A stretch of DNA of 64,000 nt from Dokdonella_A sp040005635. Lineage in GTDB: Bacteria > Pseudomonadota > Gammaproteobacteria > Xanthomonadales > Rhodanobacteraceae. The stretch covers positions 1-64,000 of the forward strand of contig JBDTYM010000002.1 of the NCBI GenBank assembly GCA_040005635.1, in the 5' to 3' direction. A model generated the notes under the pieces. That model was given only the letters and a program-made list of their open reading frames with translations. It did no database searches and was not told the DNA's origin. This document shows, piece after piece, positions 53,296-61,511 of the stretch. Made by a program: the position numbers and the translations under genes. Position 1 is the first letter of the stretch. Every line of letters starts with the position of its first letter.

Positions 53296-53781
53296 TCATT
53301 GCAACGACTCGATGAAGATCGCGCACAAGCTTTCCATACCGGCACGGTCGGCCGCGTCGAAGCGCGCGAACTTCGGGCTGTCGACATCCCACACGCCGAT
53401 CAACTGCGCGCCGTCGAACAGCGGTACGACGATTTCCGAATTCGATGCGCTGTCGCAGGCGATATGGCCGGCGAACGCATGCACGTCGTCGACCACCTGC
53501 GTTTCGCCGGTGGTCGCAGCGGTACCGCAGACGCCCTTGCCGAGCGCGATGCGGATACAGGCGGGCTTGCCCTGGAACGGTCCGACGACGAGTTCCGTGC
53601 CGTCGAAAAAATAGAAGCCGCACCAGTTGATGTCGGGCAGCGCATGCCATGCCAGCGCCGCAAAGTTGGCTGCGTTGGCGATGCGGTCGCGCTCACCGGC
53701 AAGTAGCCCGCGAGCCTGTGCGGCAAGCTCGGCGTAGAGTTCGGCCTTGCTGGCGATATCGATCGGCGTGGCAGTGAACAT
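53296..53781 (-). CDS. msrC: Free methionine-(R)-sulfoxide reductase (GAF domain)
   Basis: 161 residues. The GAF fold and the three catalytic cysteines of fRMsr are present at Cys75 (PACIRI), Cys85 (GVCGTA) and Cys109 (HIACDSASNSEIVVPL), with the same spacing (10 and 24) as the E. coli enzyme's Cys84, Cys94 and Cys118. It reduces free Met-R-sulfoxide, repairing oxidised methionine. ATG 53781 has AGGGA upstream. Confidence 0.94.
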   Translation of the reverse strand: MFTATPIDIASKAELYAELAAQARGLLAGERDRIANAANFAALAWHALPDINWCGFYFFDGTELVVGPFQGKPACIRIALGKGVCGTAATTGETQVVDDVHAFAGHIACDSASNSEIVVPLFDGAQLIGVWDVDSPKFARFDAADRAGMESLCAIFIESLQ

Positions 53782-53870
53782 GGGCGGTCCCTGAACAGGA
53801 ACGCCATTGTATACGCCTGCCGGCGCACGCGTTCCGCTGTCATACTCGCCGGATATTCCACGGCCATCGC

Positions 53871-54608
53871 ATGCCTGCAGACTACGGCTACGACGATCAG
53901 GGTTTCCGCATACGCGGCGCGCAGCCGACACGCCTCGATGCGTTCGTCGATGCCGCGTTCGCGTTCGCCGTGACTCTGCTGGTCATTGCGATCGGGCACG
54001 TGCCATCGTCGGTGCAGGAGCTGCAGCAGGCAATGCGCGGCGTGCCGGCATTCGCTGCCAGCTTTTTCGTGATCGCGCGGTTCTGGAGGTCGCATCGTGA
54101 CTGGTCGCGCCGCTACGGCATCGAGGACGACTTCAGCCTGCGTCTGAGCCTGCTGCTGGTGTTCGTGACCCTGGTCTACGTATATCCGCTGCGCATGGTC
54201 GCGTCGATGCTGCTCGGCATGATCAGCGGCGGCTTCCTCACCGAGCAGCGACTCGACTTCGGCAGCATCGACGAGCTGCGAATGCTGTATGTCACCTTCG
54301 CGATCGGCTACGGAGTCACGATGACGACGCTGGGGCTGCTGCATTGGCATGCCTTGCGTCTGGCCGACCGGATCGCCCTGTCGCCGCTGGAGCGCCTGCG
54401 GACGCGCACGAGCGTGATTCGCTATGTGCTGTTTATCGGCGTCGCACTATTGTCGCTGCTGCTCGCACTGATGCTGCCGATGAGCAACGCGCGACCGATC
54501 TACTACCCCGTGCCAGGTGCGGTCTATGCGCTGATCTATCTGATCCGGCTGATTCTTGGGCGGCGCGAACGTGCGGCACTCGCCGCACTCGGGCCAGACG
54601 CTTCGTGA
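53871..54608 (+). CDS. TMEM175-like potassium channel (DUF1211)
   Basis: 245 residues with six predicted helices. The signature of prokaryotic TMEM175 is the first helix R-x-x-x-F-S-D; here it reads RLDAFVDAAFAFAVTLLVIAI, so the conserved Ser is replaced by Val. Further helices are LSLLLVFVTLVYVYPL, LYVTFAIGYGVTMTTLGLL and YVLFIGVALLSLLLALML. Probably a leaky potassium channel or an uncharacterised relative. It overlaps bioD (GTGA). Confidence 0.8.
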   Translation: MPADYGYDDQGFRIRGAQPTRLDAFVDAAFAFAVTLLVIAIGHVPSSVQELQQAMRGVPAFAASFFVIARFWRSHRDWSRRYGIEDDFSLRLSLLLVFVTLVYVYPLRMVASMLLGMISGGFLTEQRLDFGSIDELRMLYVTFAIGYGVTMTTLGLLHWHALRLADRIALSPLERLRTRTSVIRYVLFIGVALLSLLLALMLPMSNARPIYYPVPGAVYALIYLIRLILGRRERAALAALGPDAS

Positions 54609-55273
54609 GCACGCGCGGCCTGTTCGTCACCGGCACCGACACCGGCATCGGCAAGACCCATGCAAGCTGCGTCCTGCTCGGCGCGTTGCGCGCGCGTGGA
54701 TTGCGCGCAGTCGGCATGAAGCCGGTCGCGAGCGGCTGCCGCGTGACACCCGCGGGCTTGCGCAACGACGACGCCGACGCGCTGATCGCGGCCAGCGAAC
54801 CGAAGCCGGCTTACTCCGATTGCAATCCGTATGCGTTCGCGCCACCGATCGCGCCGCATATCGCCGCGCGCCATGACGGCGTCGACGTTCGACTGGCAGC
54901 GATCGTCGCCGCGCACGCACGCCTCGCGCACGGCGCCGACCGCGTCGTCGTCGAAGGCGTCGGCGGCTGGATGGCGCCGCTGTCGGACACGCTGATGCAG
55001 GCCGATCTGGTGCAGGCGCTCGACCTGCCGGTGATCCTCGTCGTCGGCTTGCGTCTCGGCTGCATCAACCACGCTTTGCTCAGCGCGCGTGCCATCAGCG
55101 CCGACGGCGGTCGTTTGCTGGGCTGGATCGCAAATCGGATCGATCCCGACATGCACGAGGTCGACGCCAATCTGGCGACGCTCCGCACGCGCATCGATGC
55201 CCCTCTGCTGGGCGTGCTCGAGCACGCTGGCGATCAATCGCCGATCGGCACGCTGGACACCGCGGCGCTGTAG
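54605..55273 (+). CDS. bioD: Dethiobiotin synthetase
   Basis: 222 residues from GTG 54605. The P-loop is GTDTGIGKTHA (residues 10-20), MKPVASGC follows, and the active-site VEGVGGWMAPLSD and GLRLGCINHALLSARA are intact. It carboxylates and cyclises 7,8-diaminopelargonate to dethiobiotin with ATP. No bioA, bioB or bioF is nearby, so it is displaced from the rest of the biotin pathway. The GTGA overlap with the TMEM175-like gene supports co-translation. Confidence 0.93.
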   Translation: MSTRGLFVTGTDTGIGKTHASCVLLGALRARGLRAVGMKPVASGCRVTPAGLRNDDADALIAASEPKPAYSDCNPYAFAPPIAPHIAARHDGVDVRLAAIVAAHARLAHGADRVVVEGVGGWMAPLSDTLMQADLVQALDLPVILVVGLRLGCINHALLSARAISADGGRLLGWIANRIDPDMHEVDANLATLRTRIDAPLLGVLEHAGDQSPIGTLDTAAL

Positions 55274-55276
55274 CCG

Positions 55277-56629
55277 ATGCGCGACGCGACATCATCGACG
55301 CTGGCGCACGCGGCTACTCGCTGGCTGCCCTGGCTGCTTGCCCTCGCCGGCTTCGCCTTCGACGTCGCGGCGTACTGGCCCGGCCAGATGTCGTTCGACT
55401 CGGCCTACACGTGGTGGCAAGTCCGCAACGGCACCACGATGGGCATCGTTCCGCCCGTATTCGTGCTGGTCTGGCGCGCCTGCGACGCCATACTGGCCGG
55501 CCCCGGGTTGCTGTTTGCGTTGCACTTGACGCTGTTCTGGGGCGGTCTTGCACTGCTCGTGCGCAGCCTGCGCTTCGGCGTGACCTCCACCCTGCTGACG
55601 ATACTGGTAATCGGCTTCGCGCCGGTTCCGCTGCTGTTGCGCGGACATGTATGGACGGATGTCGGCTTGTTCTCGGCGCTGCTCAGCGTGACGGCGGCGC
55701 TCGCCAGCGCGCACAGTGGCCACCGTCGCGGCTGGTTGTTGCTGGCGCTGCCGCTGCTGCTCTACGCGGCCACGCTGCGCCACAACGCGCTAGGCGCCGT
55801 GTTGCCGTTCGCACTATGGTTCGGCTGGCTCTCCGTGCGTGCTGGCGACGCCGCGAAACGAAGTTCGGCAATGCTCGCGAGCGTCGGTCTGCTCGCTGCG
55901 ATCTTGCTGCTGACGCAAGCGCTCGACGCAACGGTTCGAGAACGTGCGCCGTCGTGGCCGATGCTCGCGCAGTGGGATCTCGCCGCCCTTTCGATCGAGA
56001 CCGATCGCATGCTGCTGCCGGATTTCATGATCGGACCAGGCTTGGACGTGCCCGATCTGGCGCAGGCGTTCCGGCCATGGAGCAACCTGCCGATGCTGAT
56101 GAATACCAAGCACGGCATGCGCGCGCCGTTTGAAACGTTCAGCGACGAGGATTTGGCGCTGCTGCGCCGAGCCTGGCTGGATGCGATCGCCGCGTATCCG
56201 CGCGCGTGGCTCGCGCATCGCTGGCGCCTGACGCGCGCGCTGCTGGGCGCACATGCACCGGACTGGCCGAGCGAACTCCTTTACGTCGACGACGAGGTCG
56301 TCTATCGCGACAACCCGTCGATCGCGCGCAATGCAACCGCGTTGCATGCAGCCCTGATGGACAGCGCGGCCACACTCGCAGCGACGCCACTGCTGGCGCC
56401 ATGGCCCTATCTGCTGACCGGCCTGCTGAGTCTGCCGGCGGCGTGGCATCGACGTCGTCTGATAGCGGGCAAGATCGCACTCGTGCTGCTCGCGAGCACC
56501 GCCCTCTACGCGCTGACTTTCACTCTGTTCGCGACCTCGGCGGAGCTGCGCTATCTCGGCTGGCCTTGCATCGCCAGCCTGCTCGCCGCCGCCTGCGCCT
56601 GGATGACGCCGCGCGAAGCGACACGCTGA
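55277..56629 (+). CDS. GT-C-like integral membrane protein (DUF6020-like)
   Basis: 450 residues with about 11 transmembrane helices. The first periplasmic loop contains PGQMSFDSAYTWWQVRNG, with an acidic residue placed as in GT-C glycosyltransferases, then HVWTDVGLFSALLSVTAAL and ATLRHNALGAVLPFALW. This is the arrangement of polyprenyl-phosphate sugar transferases of the DUF6020/GT39-like kind. It may add a sugar from dolichyl/undecaprenyl-phosphate to lipid A or a glycan. It starts 3 bases after the bioD stop. Confidence 0.65.
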   Translation: MRDATSSTLAHAATRWLPWLLALAGFAFDVAAYWPGQMSFDSAYTWWQVRNGTTMGIVPPVFVLVWRACDAILAGPGLLFALHLTLFWGGLALLVRSLRFGVTSTLLTILVIGFAPVPLLLRGHVWTDVGLFSALLSVTAALASAHSGHRRGWLLLALPLLLYAATLRHNALGAVLPFALWFGWLSVRAGDAAKRSSAMLASVGLLAAILLLTQALDATVRERAPSWPMLAQWDLAALSIETDRMLLPDFMIGPGLDVPDLAQAFRPWSNLPMLMNTKHGMRAPFETFSDEDLALLRRAWLDAIAAYPRAWLAHRWRLTRALLGAHAPDWPSELLYVDDEVVYRDNPSIARNATALHAALMDSAATLAATPLLAPWPYLLTGLLSLPAAWHRRRLIAGKIALVLLASTALYALTFTLFATSAELRYLGWPCIASLLAAACAWMTPREATR

Positions 56630-56661
56630 TAAACTTCGACCCATCCATCCAAGGGAATGCC

Positions 56662-57009
56662 ATGACCACACAGCGCTACCTCTTCTCAATCGACGATCTG
56701 CCGAAGGCGCGCGGCGAATCGCACGAACTCTCGTTCAATGGCGAGTCGGCGGAAAGTTTTGCCGCGATGCTGCAGCAAGCCCTGCGCGAGCCGACGTTGT
56801 GGCAGCGCTGGAAGGCGATGCAACCCGATCCGGATGCGGTCGATCCGGCCCTCGGACAGAACGACCCGAGCGCGACCGTCGAGGCGCACCAGTCCGACCT
56901 GCACGTCAGCGTCACCGTCGTATCGTCACTGCCGCACGCGATCATCAAGCAGCGCATGACCTTGCTGATCGGCAAACACTGGACCCTGCGCGACGTCAGC
57001 GCGGCATAA
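56662..57009 (+). CDS. Small conserved hypothetical protein
   Basis: 115 residues, start ATG 56662 with AAGGGA upstream. It is acidic/polar with a Trp-Arg-Trp-like segment (EPTLWQRWKAM) and a beta-rich end (VEAHQSDLHVSVTVVSSLPHAIIKQRMTLLIGKHWTLRDV). No signal peptide or membrane helix. I do not recognise the family. It lies between the GT-C-like gene and the TonB gene. Confidence 0.65.
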   Translation: MTTQRYLFSIDDLPKARGESHELSFNGESAESFAAMLQQALREPTLWQRWKAMQPDPDAVDPALGQNDPSATVEAHQSDLHVSVTVVSSLPHAIIKQRMTLLIGKHWTLRDVSAA

Positions 57010-57108
57010 CCGGTACCCGGCAGCACGCCGCAAGGCCATACGCCGGCCCGTTGCGCCGGCGATGGATCGGGATAGCATAGCGGCGTCCTTCCCAGCGGGA
57101 GTATCGCC

Positions 57109-57984
57109 ATGGTGATCGCCCATCGCTCGATGGCAGGCCGCGATCGCGCCACGCTGGACTGGCGCGCGCTGACCATCGTCATCCTGTTCCATGCGGCAGT
57201 GGTGCTTTGGTTTCTCGGCTCGCACTGGGGCGAACCGATCCGCGCACGTCTGGCGGACATGGTCTTGGTGGAACTGTGGGAACCGCCGCTGGCCGCCGAC
57301 CCGCTGCCCAAGCAAGCCTCCGCGACGATCACGGCCGCTGCACAGCGCGACGCCAAGCAGACTCGTCGGAACGTCGCCGCATTGCCGCGTGCAGCCTCGC
57401 ACGGGAAGCCGGATCAACGCCTGATCGTGCCGGAAGGTCAGGAAGCGGTGAGCGTCGCCGTGGAACCGCCTTCGCCGTCGGCAGCGAACGCCGCTGCGGC
57501 AGCAAGCCTTGCTGGCGCGGGTTCGCAAGCCTCGCTCGCGACGCGCGGCAACGGTGGCTATTCGGGGCCGAGATTCCGTCCGCCGCGTGTGCAGCACCGC
57601 TTCACGCCGAACTACCCGATCGACGCGCTGCGCGCACACCAGGAAGGCAGCGTGGACGTGATGGTCACGGTCGCGGCGGACGGTCACCCGATCGAATCGC
57701 ACCTGTACCAGTCCAGCGGCACGCCCTCGCTCGACAGCGCCGCTGTCGACGCGGCGATGGCCTACAAGTACCGAGGCGCCGAACGCAACGGCAACCCGAT
57801 CGAAGCGCAGGCCATCGTAACGATCGACTGGCAAATCGAACCGAATACGGTCGAACACGTCGCCATCGCCTCACCCAAGCCGACGACACCGGATCGCGAG
57901 GCGGTCATGAAGCAGCTCGACTGCCTCGGCGATCCGTTGATGCTGAAACATGTCGAGCTGTGCAAGCGCAAGCAGGATCACTGA
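57109..57984 (+). CDS. TonB-family energy transducer
   Basis: 291 residues. One N-terminal membrane anchor (LTIVILFHAAVVLWFLGS), an Ala/Pro-rich spacer (PLAADPLPKQASATITAAAQRD; SPSAANAAAAASLA) and a C-terminal TonB domain (PNYPIDALRAHQEGSVDVMVTVAADG, SLDSAAVDAAMAYKY, GNPIEAQAIVTIDWQ). It passes energy from the inner membrane to outer-membrane receptors, or is one of the TonB-like proteins with other partners. GGGAG precedes ATG 57109. No exbB/exbD is adjacent. Confidence 0.85.
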   Translation: MVIAHRSMAGRDRATLDWRALTIVILFHAAVVLWFLGSHWGEPIRARLADMVLVELWEPPLAADPLPKQASATITAAAQRDAKQTRRNVAALPRAASHGKPDQRLIVPEGQEAVSVAVEPPSPSAANAAAAASLAGAGSQASLATRGNGGYSGPRFRPPRVQHRFTPNYPIDALRAHQEGSVDVMVTVAADGHPIESHLYQSSGTPSLDSAAVDAAMAYKYRGAERNGNPIEAQAIVTIDWQIEPNTVEHVAIASPKPTTPDREAVMKQLDCLGDPLMLKHVELCKRKQDH

Positions 57985-58004
57985 CGAACGCGCGCCGCGC
58001 GCCG

Positions 58005-61000
58005 CTACTGAGCGATACCGTGTGCGCGCATGTCGTCCGGCGCCTTGACCGGATCGGCTGGGCGCGATGGGAACTTGAACGGCTGCGCCTGGATCGCCTT
58101 CTTCAGTTCCTCGATGCCGCGGTCGAGCTGCGGATCCTTGCCGGCAAGTTGAGCGCCGACATCCTGCTCGACGACGATGTCCGGATCGACGCCGTGGCCT
58201 TCGACGACGTACTGGCCTTCGGTGCTTGCGCTGGCAAACTGCGGCACGAAGATCTCGCCGCCATCGATGGCCGGGCCCCAGCCGCTGATGCCGACCACGC
58301 CACCCCACGTGCGCACACCGATCAGCGGGCCGAGCTTGGCCTGCTTGAACATGTACGAGAAGATGTCGCCGTCGGACGCCGTGGTGCCGTTGCACAACGC
58401 GACGAGATGGCCGAGGAAGGTCTGATGCGGATAGGTACTGGTGAAATCGATGCCGCGCGCGTAGTCGAGGCCGAGCAGCCTGCGTGACAGACGCTCGATG
58501 ATCATCGCCGAAACGTTGCCGCCGCCGTTGTCGCGCACGTCGACGACCAGCCCTTGCTTGCGCAGTTGCGGGTAATACCACTTGATGAATTCGCGAATTC
58601 CGTCGCCGCCCATGTCCGGAATGTGCAGGTAGCCGAGCTCGCCATTGCTGGCCTTGGCGACGTACTCGCGGTTGTGCTGCACCCAGGCGTAGTAGTTCAG
58701 CGGCTGCTCGTCGCCGATCGGCTTGACCAGCACGCTGTGCGCGCCGTCGCCGCCGGGTTTGCCGTTGACGGTCAGCTGCACGAGCTGTCCCGGCGCCGTG
58801 CGCAGCAGGCGATACGGACTGTCGTGCGCGGTGAGCGGCTGGCCATTGATCGCGACGACGTAGTCGCCTTCGTGCACATCGATGCCCAGTTCGGTCAGCG
58901 GCGAGCGATAGCGTTCCTCGTCGTTCTGGCCCTCGAGGATCTTCGCGATGCGGTACTGGCCGCTCGCCGCGTCGAGTTCGAAGCGCGCGCCGAGCAGGCC
59001 TACATGCGGCTTCGCCGGCAGGCCGACATCGCCGCCGCTGACATAGGAATGTCCGGTCGAAAGCTCGGCAACCATCTGGCCGAGCAGATAGTTGAGATCG
59101 GTACGATCACCGACCCAGACCAGCATCGGCTCGTACTTCGCGCGAATCGCGTTCCAGTCGTAGCCGTGCATGTTGTGCACGTAGAAGTGATCGCGGTAGC
59201 GGCGCCAGGTCTCGCGAAACACTTCGGCGTACTCGGCTTTAGGATCGACCAGGGCGAACAGGCCGTCGGTCTTGATCTCCTTCGCTTCCGGCTTGCCGGC
59301 GTTGAGGTCGATGAACTTGTAGGCGCCATCGCTCTTGACGACGACGGTGCCGCCATCGGCAGCCAGCGACAGGTCGTCGACGCCTTCGTAAAGGTCGTCG
59401 CTCTTGCGTTCCTCGAACGACCAGGCCTTCAGCTTCGGCTTGAAGATGCCGTCACGCCCGTAGTACTGGCCGTCGCTGACGACATAGAGGATCGCCTTCT
59501 TCGTGACCGCAATGGCGTTGACGTTGTCCGGCTCGATCGGCGCGCGCACGAGGCGCCGCTCGAGGCCGGCGAAGTCGATATGGTCGTTGATGTCGGCCGC
59601 TGCCTTCGGCTTGTCCTTTCCTTTGTCATCGGCTTTCTTGTCGGCCTCGGCGTCCTTCTTTTCATCCGGCGCGGCACTGTCGTTGCGGGGTGCGAACGGA
59701 CTGTCGACGCCCTTGCGCAGCGCGAATGCGAAGATTCCGGTATCGCGGTTCGTCGCGAAGTTCCATTCGATGTTCGACACCTGCGGCGTCCATTCGCGAT
59801 TGCCGAGGAAGTAGAGATACTTGCCGTCCGGCGAGAACGCCGGCGCAAAGGCATCGAAGCGCGCTTCGCTGTCGCTGACGCGCACGCTCTTGCCGGCAGC
59901 CAGATCGTGCACGAACAGCTGCGCCTGCAGCGTGTCCTTGTCGGTCGTCGAATACGCGAGATAGTGCCCGCCCGGAGACCAGGCGTAGTCGCGCCGCGAA
60001 ATCGACGGGTCGTGTGCGATCACCGGTGCCGGCCCACCACTGGCAGCGACGATGTGCAGATCGTTGTTGCTGTCGATGAAGGCGATGCGCGCGCCATCCG
60101 GCGACCAGCGCGGGGCGTATAGACGTCCAGACGGCTCATTCGTCAGCTGCTTTGCGTTGCCACCGTCCGCATCGCGCAGCCAGATCGCCTCCTCGCCGCT
60201 CTGGTCGGACACGTAGACGATGCGCTTGCCGTCCGGCGCCCAGCTCGCCTCACGCTCGTGCGCGCCCGGCGTGTGCGTCAGATCGAGCGTGATGCCGTCC
60301 TTCAGCGGCACGCTGAACACTTCGCCGCGCGCGCTGAACAAGGTGCGTTTGCCGTTGCCGCTGAGACTGAAATCCTCGATCTTGTCCTTCACGCTGCGCT
60401 CCTGCGCACGCGTGCGCAGGAGGTCGCTCGGCACGGTGATGTCGAGCGCGCGGTCCTGGTTCGCCGTGGTGTCGTAGACATGCAGCACGCCATCGACCTC
60501 GAATGCGATCTGGCTCTTACCATCGCCGCTGGCCCAGCGCGCGTCCTTGCCCTGGTAGTCGGTCAGCTGCTTCGTGTCCCCGCTGCCGGTGTCGTAGCGA
60601 TACAAGTTCAGGTGCTCGCCGCGATCGGCGAGGAAATACACCGCGTCGCCGATCCAGACCGGATCGCGATCGGTGTTCGGATCGTTGCTGATGTTCTTGG
60701 CCGACTTCGCGGCGAAGTCGTAGATGTACAGGTCCTGCGCCCAACCGCCGACATAGCGGTTCCAGGTACGGAAGTCGCGATACTTCGGTGAGTAGACGAT
60801 CTTCGAGCCGTCCGGCGAATAGCGGCCGATACCGGCGACCGGCATCGGCAGCGGCGTCGGCAGGCCGCCGGCGGCGGATACGGTGTACAGGCGCGGGCTC
60901 GATTCGTTGATCGACTCCTCCCACGACCGGAACAGCACGGACTGGCCGTCCGGCGTCCAGCCGTACACCTGATTGTCGAAACCCCAGCGTTGCGGCAGTG

Positions 61001-61331
61001 GCCCCTTGGCCGGATAGAACGTCAGTTGCTTCGGCTCGCCGCCGCCGGCCGCGATCGTATAGACCTGGTCATCGCCACCGTATTCCGCGGTGAAGGCGAT
61101 CGTCTTGCAGTCCGGCGAGAAGCGCGCCGATTGTTCGAGCCCTGGCCCGGCCGTCAGCCGCGTCGCGATGCCGCCCTGCGTCGTAACGGTCCAGAGGTCT
61201 CCAGCATAGGTGAACACGAGACGATCGCCGCAGACATCGGGGAAGCGCAGCAGCTGCGTCCCGGCAAAAGCGGCCGGCGACAGCAACAGGCCAGCCAGGA
61301 GGGCGAGCGACAAGGGACGGCGCGAGGACAT
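58005..61331 (-). CDS. Tricorn-like protease, exported (S41)
   Basis: 1108 residues from ATG 61331. A signal peptide (MSSRRPLSLALLAGLLLSPAAFAG) is followed by two WD/propeller domains with repeated D-G-K/S-P-D-G type blades, a PDZ domain (VGLLGARFELD to VVAINGQPLTAHDSPYRL) and the S41 core. The tricorn-type triad is placed at His722 in HNMHGYDW, Ser986 in TTASDGDIFSY and Glu1044 in YVVEGHGVDPDI; the Ser-Glu spacing equals that of Tricorn (58). It probably degrades peptides in the periplasm. It converges on the TonB gene with 20 bases between stops. Confidence 0.93.
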   Translation of the reverse strand: MSSRRPLSLALLAGLLLSPAAFAGTQLLRFPDVCGDRLVFTYAGDLWTVTTQGGIATRLTAGPGLEQSARFSPDCKTIAFTAEYGGDDQVYTIAAGGGEPKQLTFYPAKGPLPQRWGFDNQVYGWTPDGQSVLFRSWEESINESSPRLYTVSAAGGLPTPLPMPVAGIGRYSPDGSKIVYSPKYRDFRTWNRYVGGWAQDLYIYDFAAKSAKNISNDPNTDRDPVWIGDAVYFLADRGEHLNLYRYDTGSGDTKQLTDYQGKDARWASGDGKSQIAFEVDGVLHVYDTTANQDRALDITVPSDLLRTRAQERSVKDKIEDFSLSGNGKRTLFSARGEVFSVPLKDGITLDLTHTPGAHEREASWAPDGKRIVYVSDQSGEEAIWLRDADGGNAKQLTNEPSGRLYAPRWSPDGARIAFIDSNNDLHIVAASGGPAPVIAHDPSISRRDYAWSPGGHYLAYSTTDKDTLQAQLFVHDLAAGKSVRVSDSEARFDAFAPAFSPDGKYLYFLGNREWTPQVSNIEWNFATNRDTGIFAFALRKGVDSPFAPRNDSAAPDEKKDAEADKKADDKGKDKPKAAADINDHIDFAGLERRLVRAPIEPDNVNAIAVTKKAILYVVSDGQYYGRDGIFKPKLKAWSFEERKSDDLYEGVDDLSLAADGGTVVVKSDGAYKFIDLNAGKPEAKEIKTDGLFALVDPKAEYAEVFRETWRRYRDHFYVHNMHGYDWNAIRAKYEPMLVWVGDRTDLNYLLGQMVAELSTGHSYVSGGDVGLPAKPHVGLLGARFELDAASGQYRIAKILEGQNDEERYRSPLTELGIDVHEGDYVVAINGQPLTAHDSPYRLLRTAPGQLVQLTVNGKPGGDGAHSVLVKPIGDEQPLNYYAWVQHNREYVAKASNGELGYLHIPDMGGDGIREFIKWYYPQLRKQGLVVDVRDNGGGNVSAMIIERLSRRLLGLDYARGIDFTSTYPHQTFLGHLVALCNGTTASDGDIFSYMFKQAKLGPLIGVRTWGGVVGISGWGPAIDGGEIFVPQFASASTEGQYVVEGHGVDPDIVVEQDVGAQLAGKDPQLDRGIEELKKAIQAQPFKFPSRPADPVKAPDDMRAHGIAQ

Positions 61332-61453
61332 GCGGACTCCGGGACAGATGCAGTCGTCCCTTGTTGCACGTGTGACGCGTCGGCGCCTGCGCCGGAAGTC
61401 ACGTTGGCGACCAGACGGCGGCGATCCGCACGCCTTCTTTTCCAGTCCGCAGC

Positions 61454-61487
61454 AAAAAAAGGCCGGCGCCAAACAGCCGCGCCGGCC
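61454..61487 (-). terminator. Rho-independent terminator of the large exported-protein gene
   Basis: On the minus strand, GGCCGGCGC (61487-61479) pairs perfectly with GCGCCGGCC (61469-61461) around a 9-base loop, followed by seven T residues (61460-61454). It begins 24 bases after the stop at 61512, a textbook intrinsic terminator. It also insulates the tricorn gene downstream. Confidence 0.9.
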
Positions 61488-61511
61488 GGGAGTTTCAGCG
61501 CGGGTCGCCGA

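Noticed and set aside
58554..60122. Plus-strand open frame of 522 residues within the tricorn gene
   Set aside because: It has a Val/Arg-rich, low-information composition typical of antisense frames; the tricorn triad and domains are on the minus strand.
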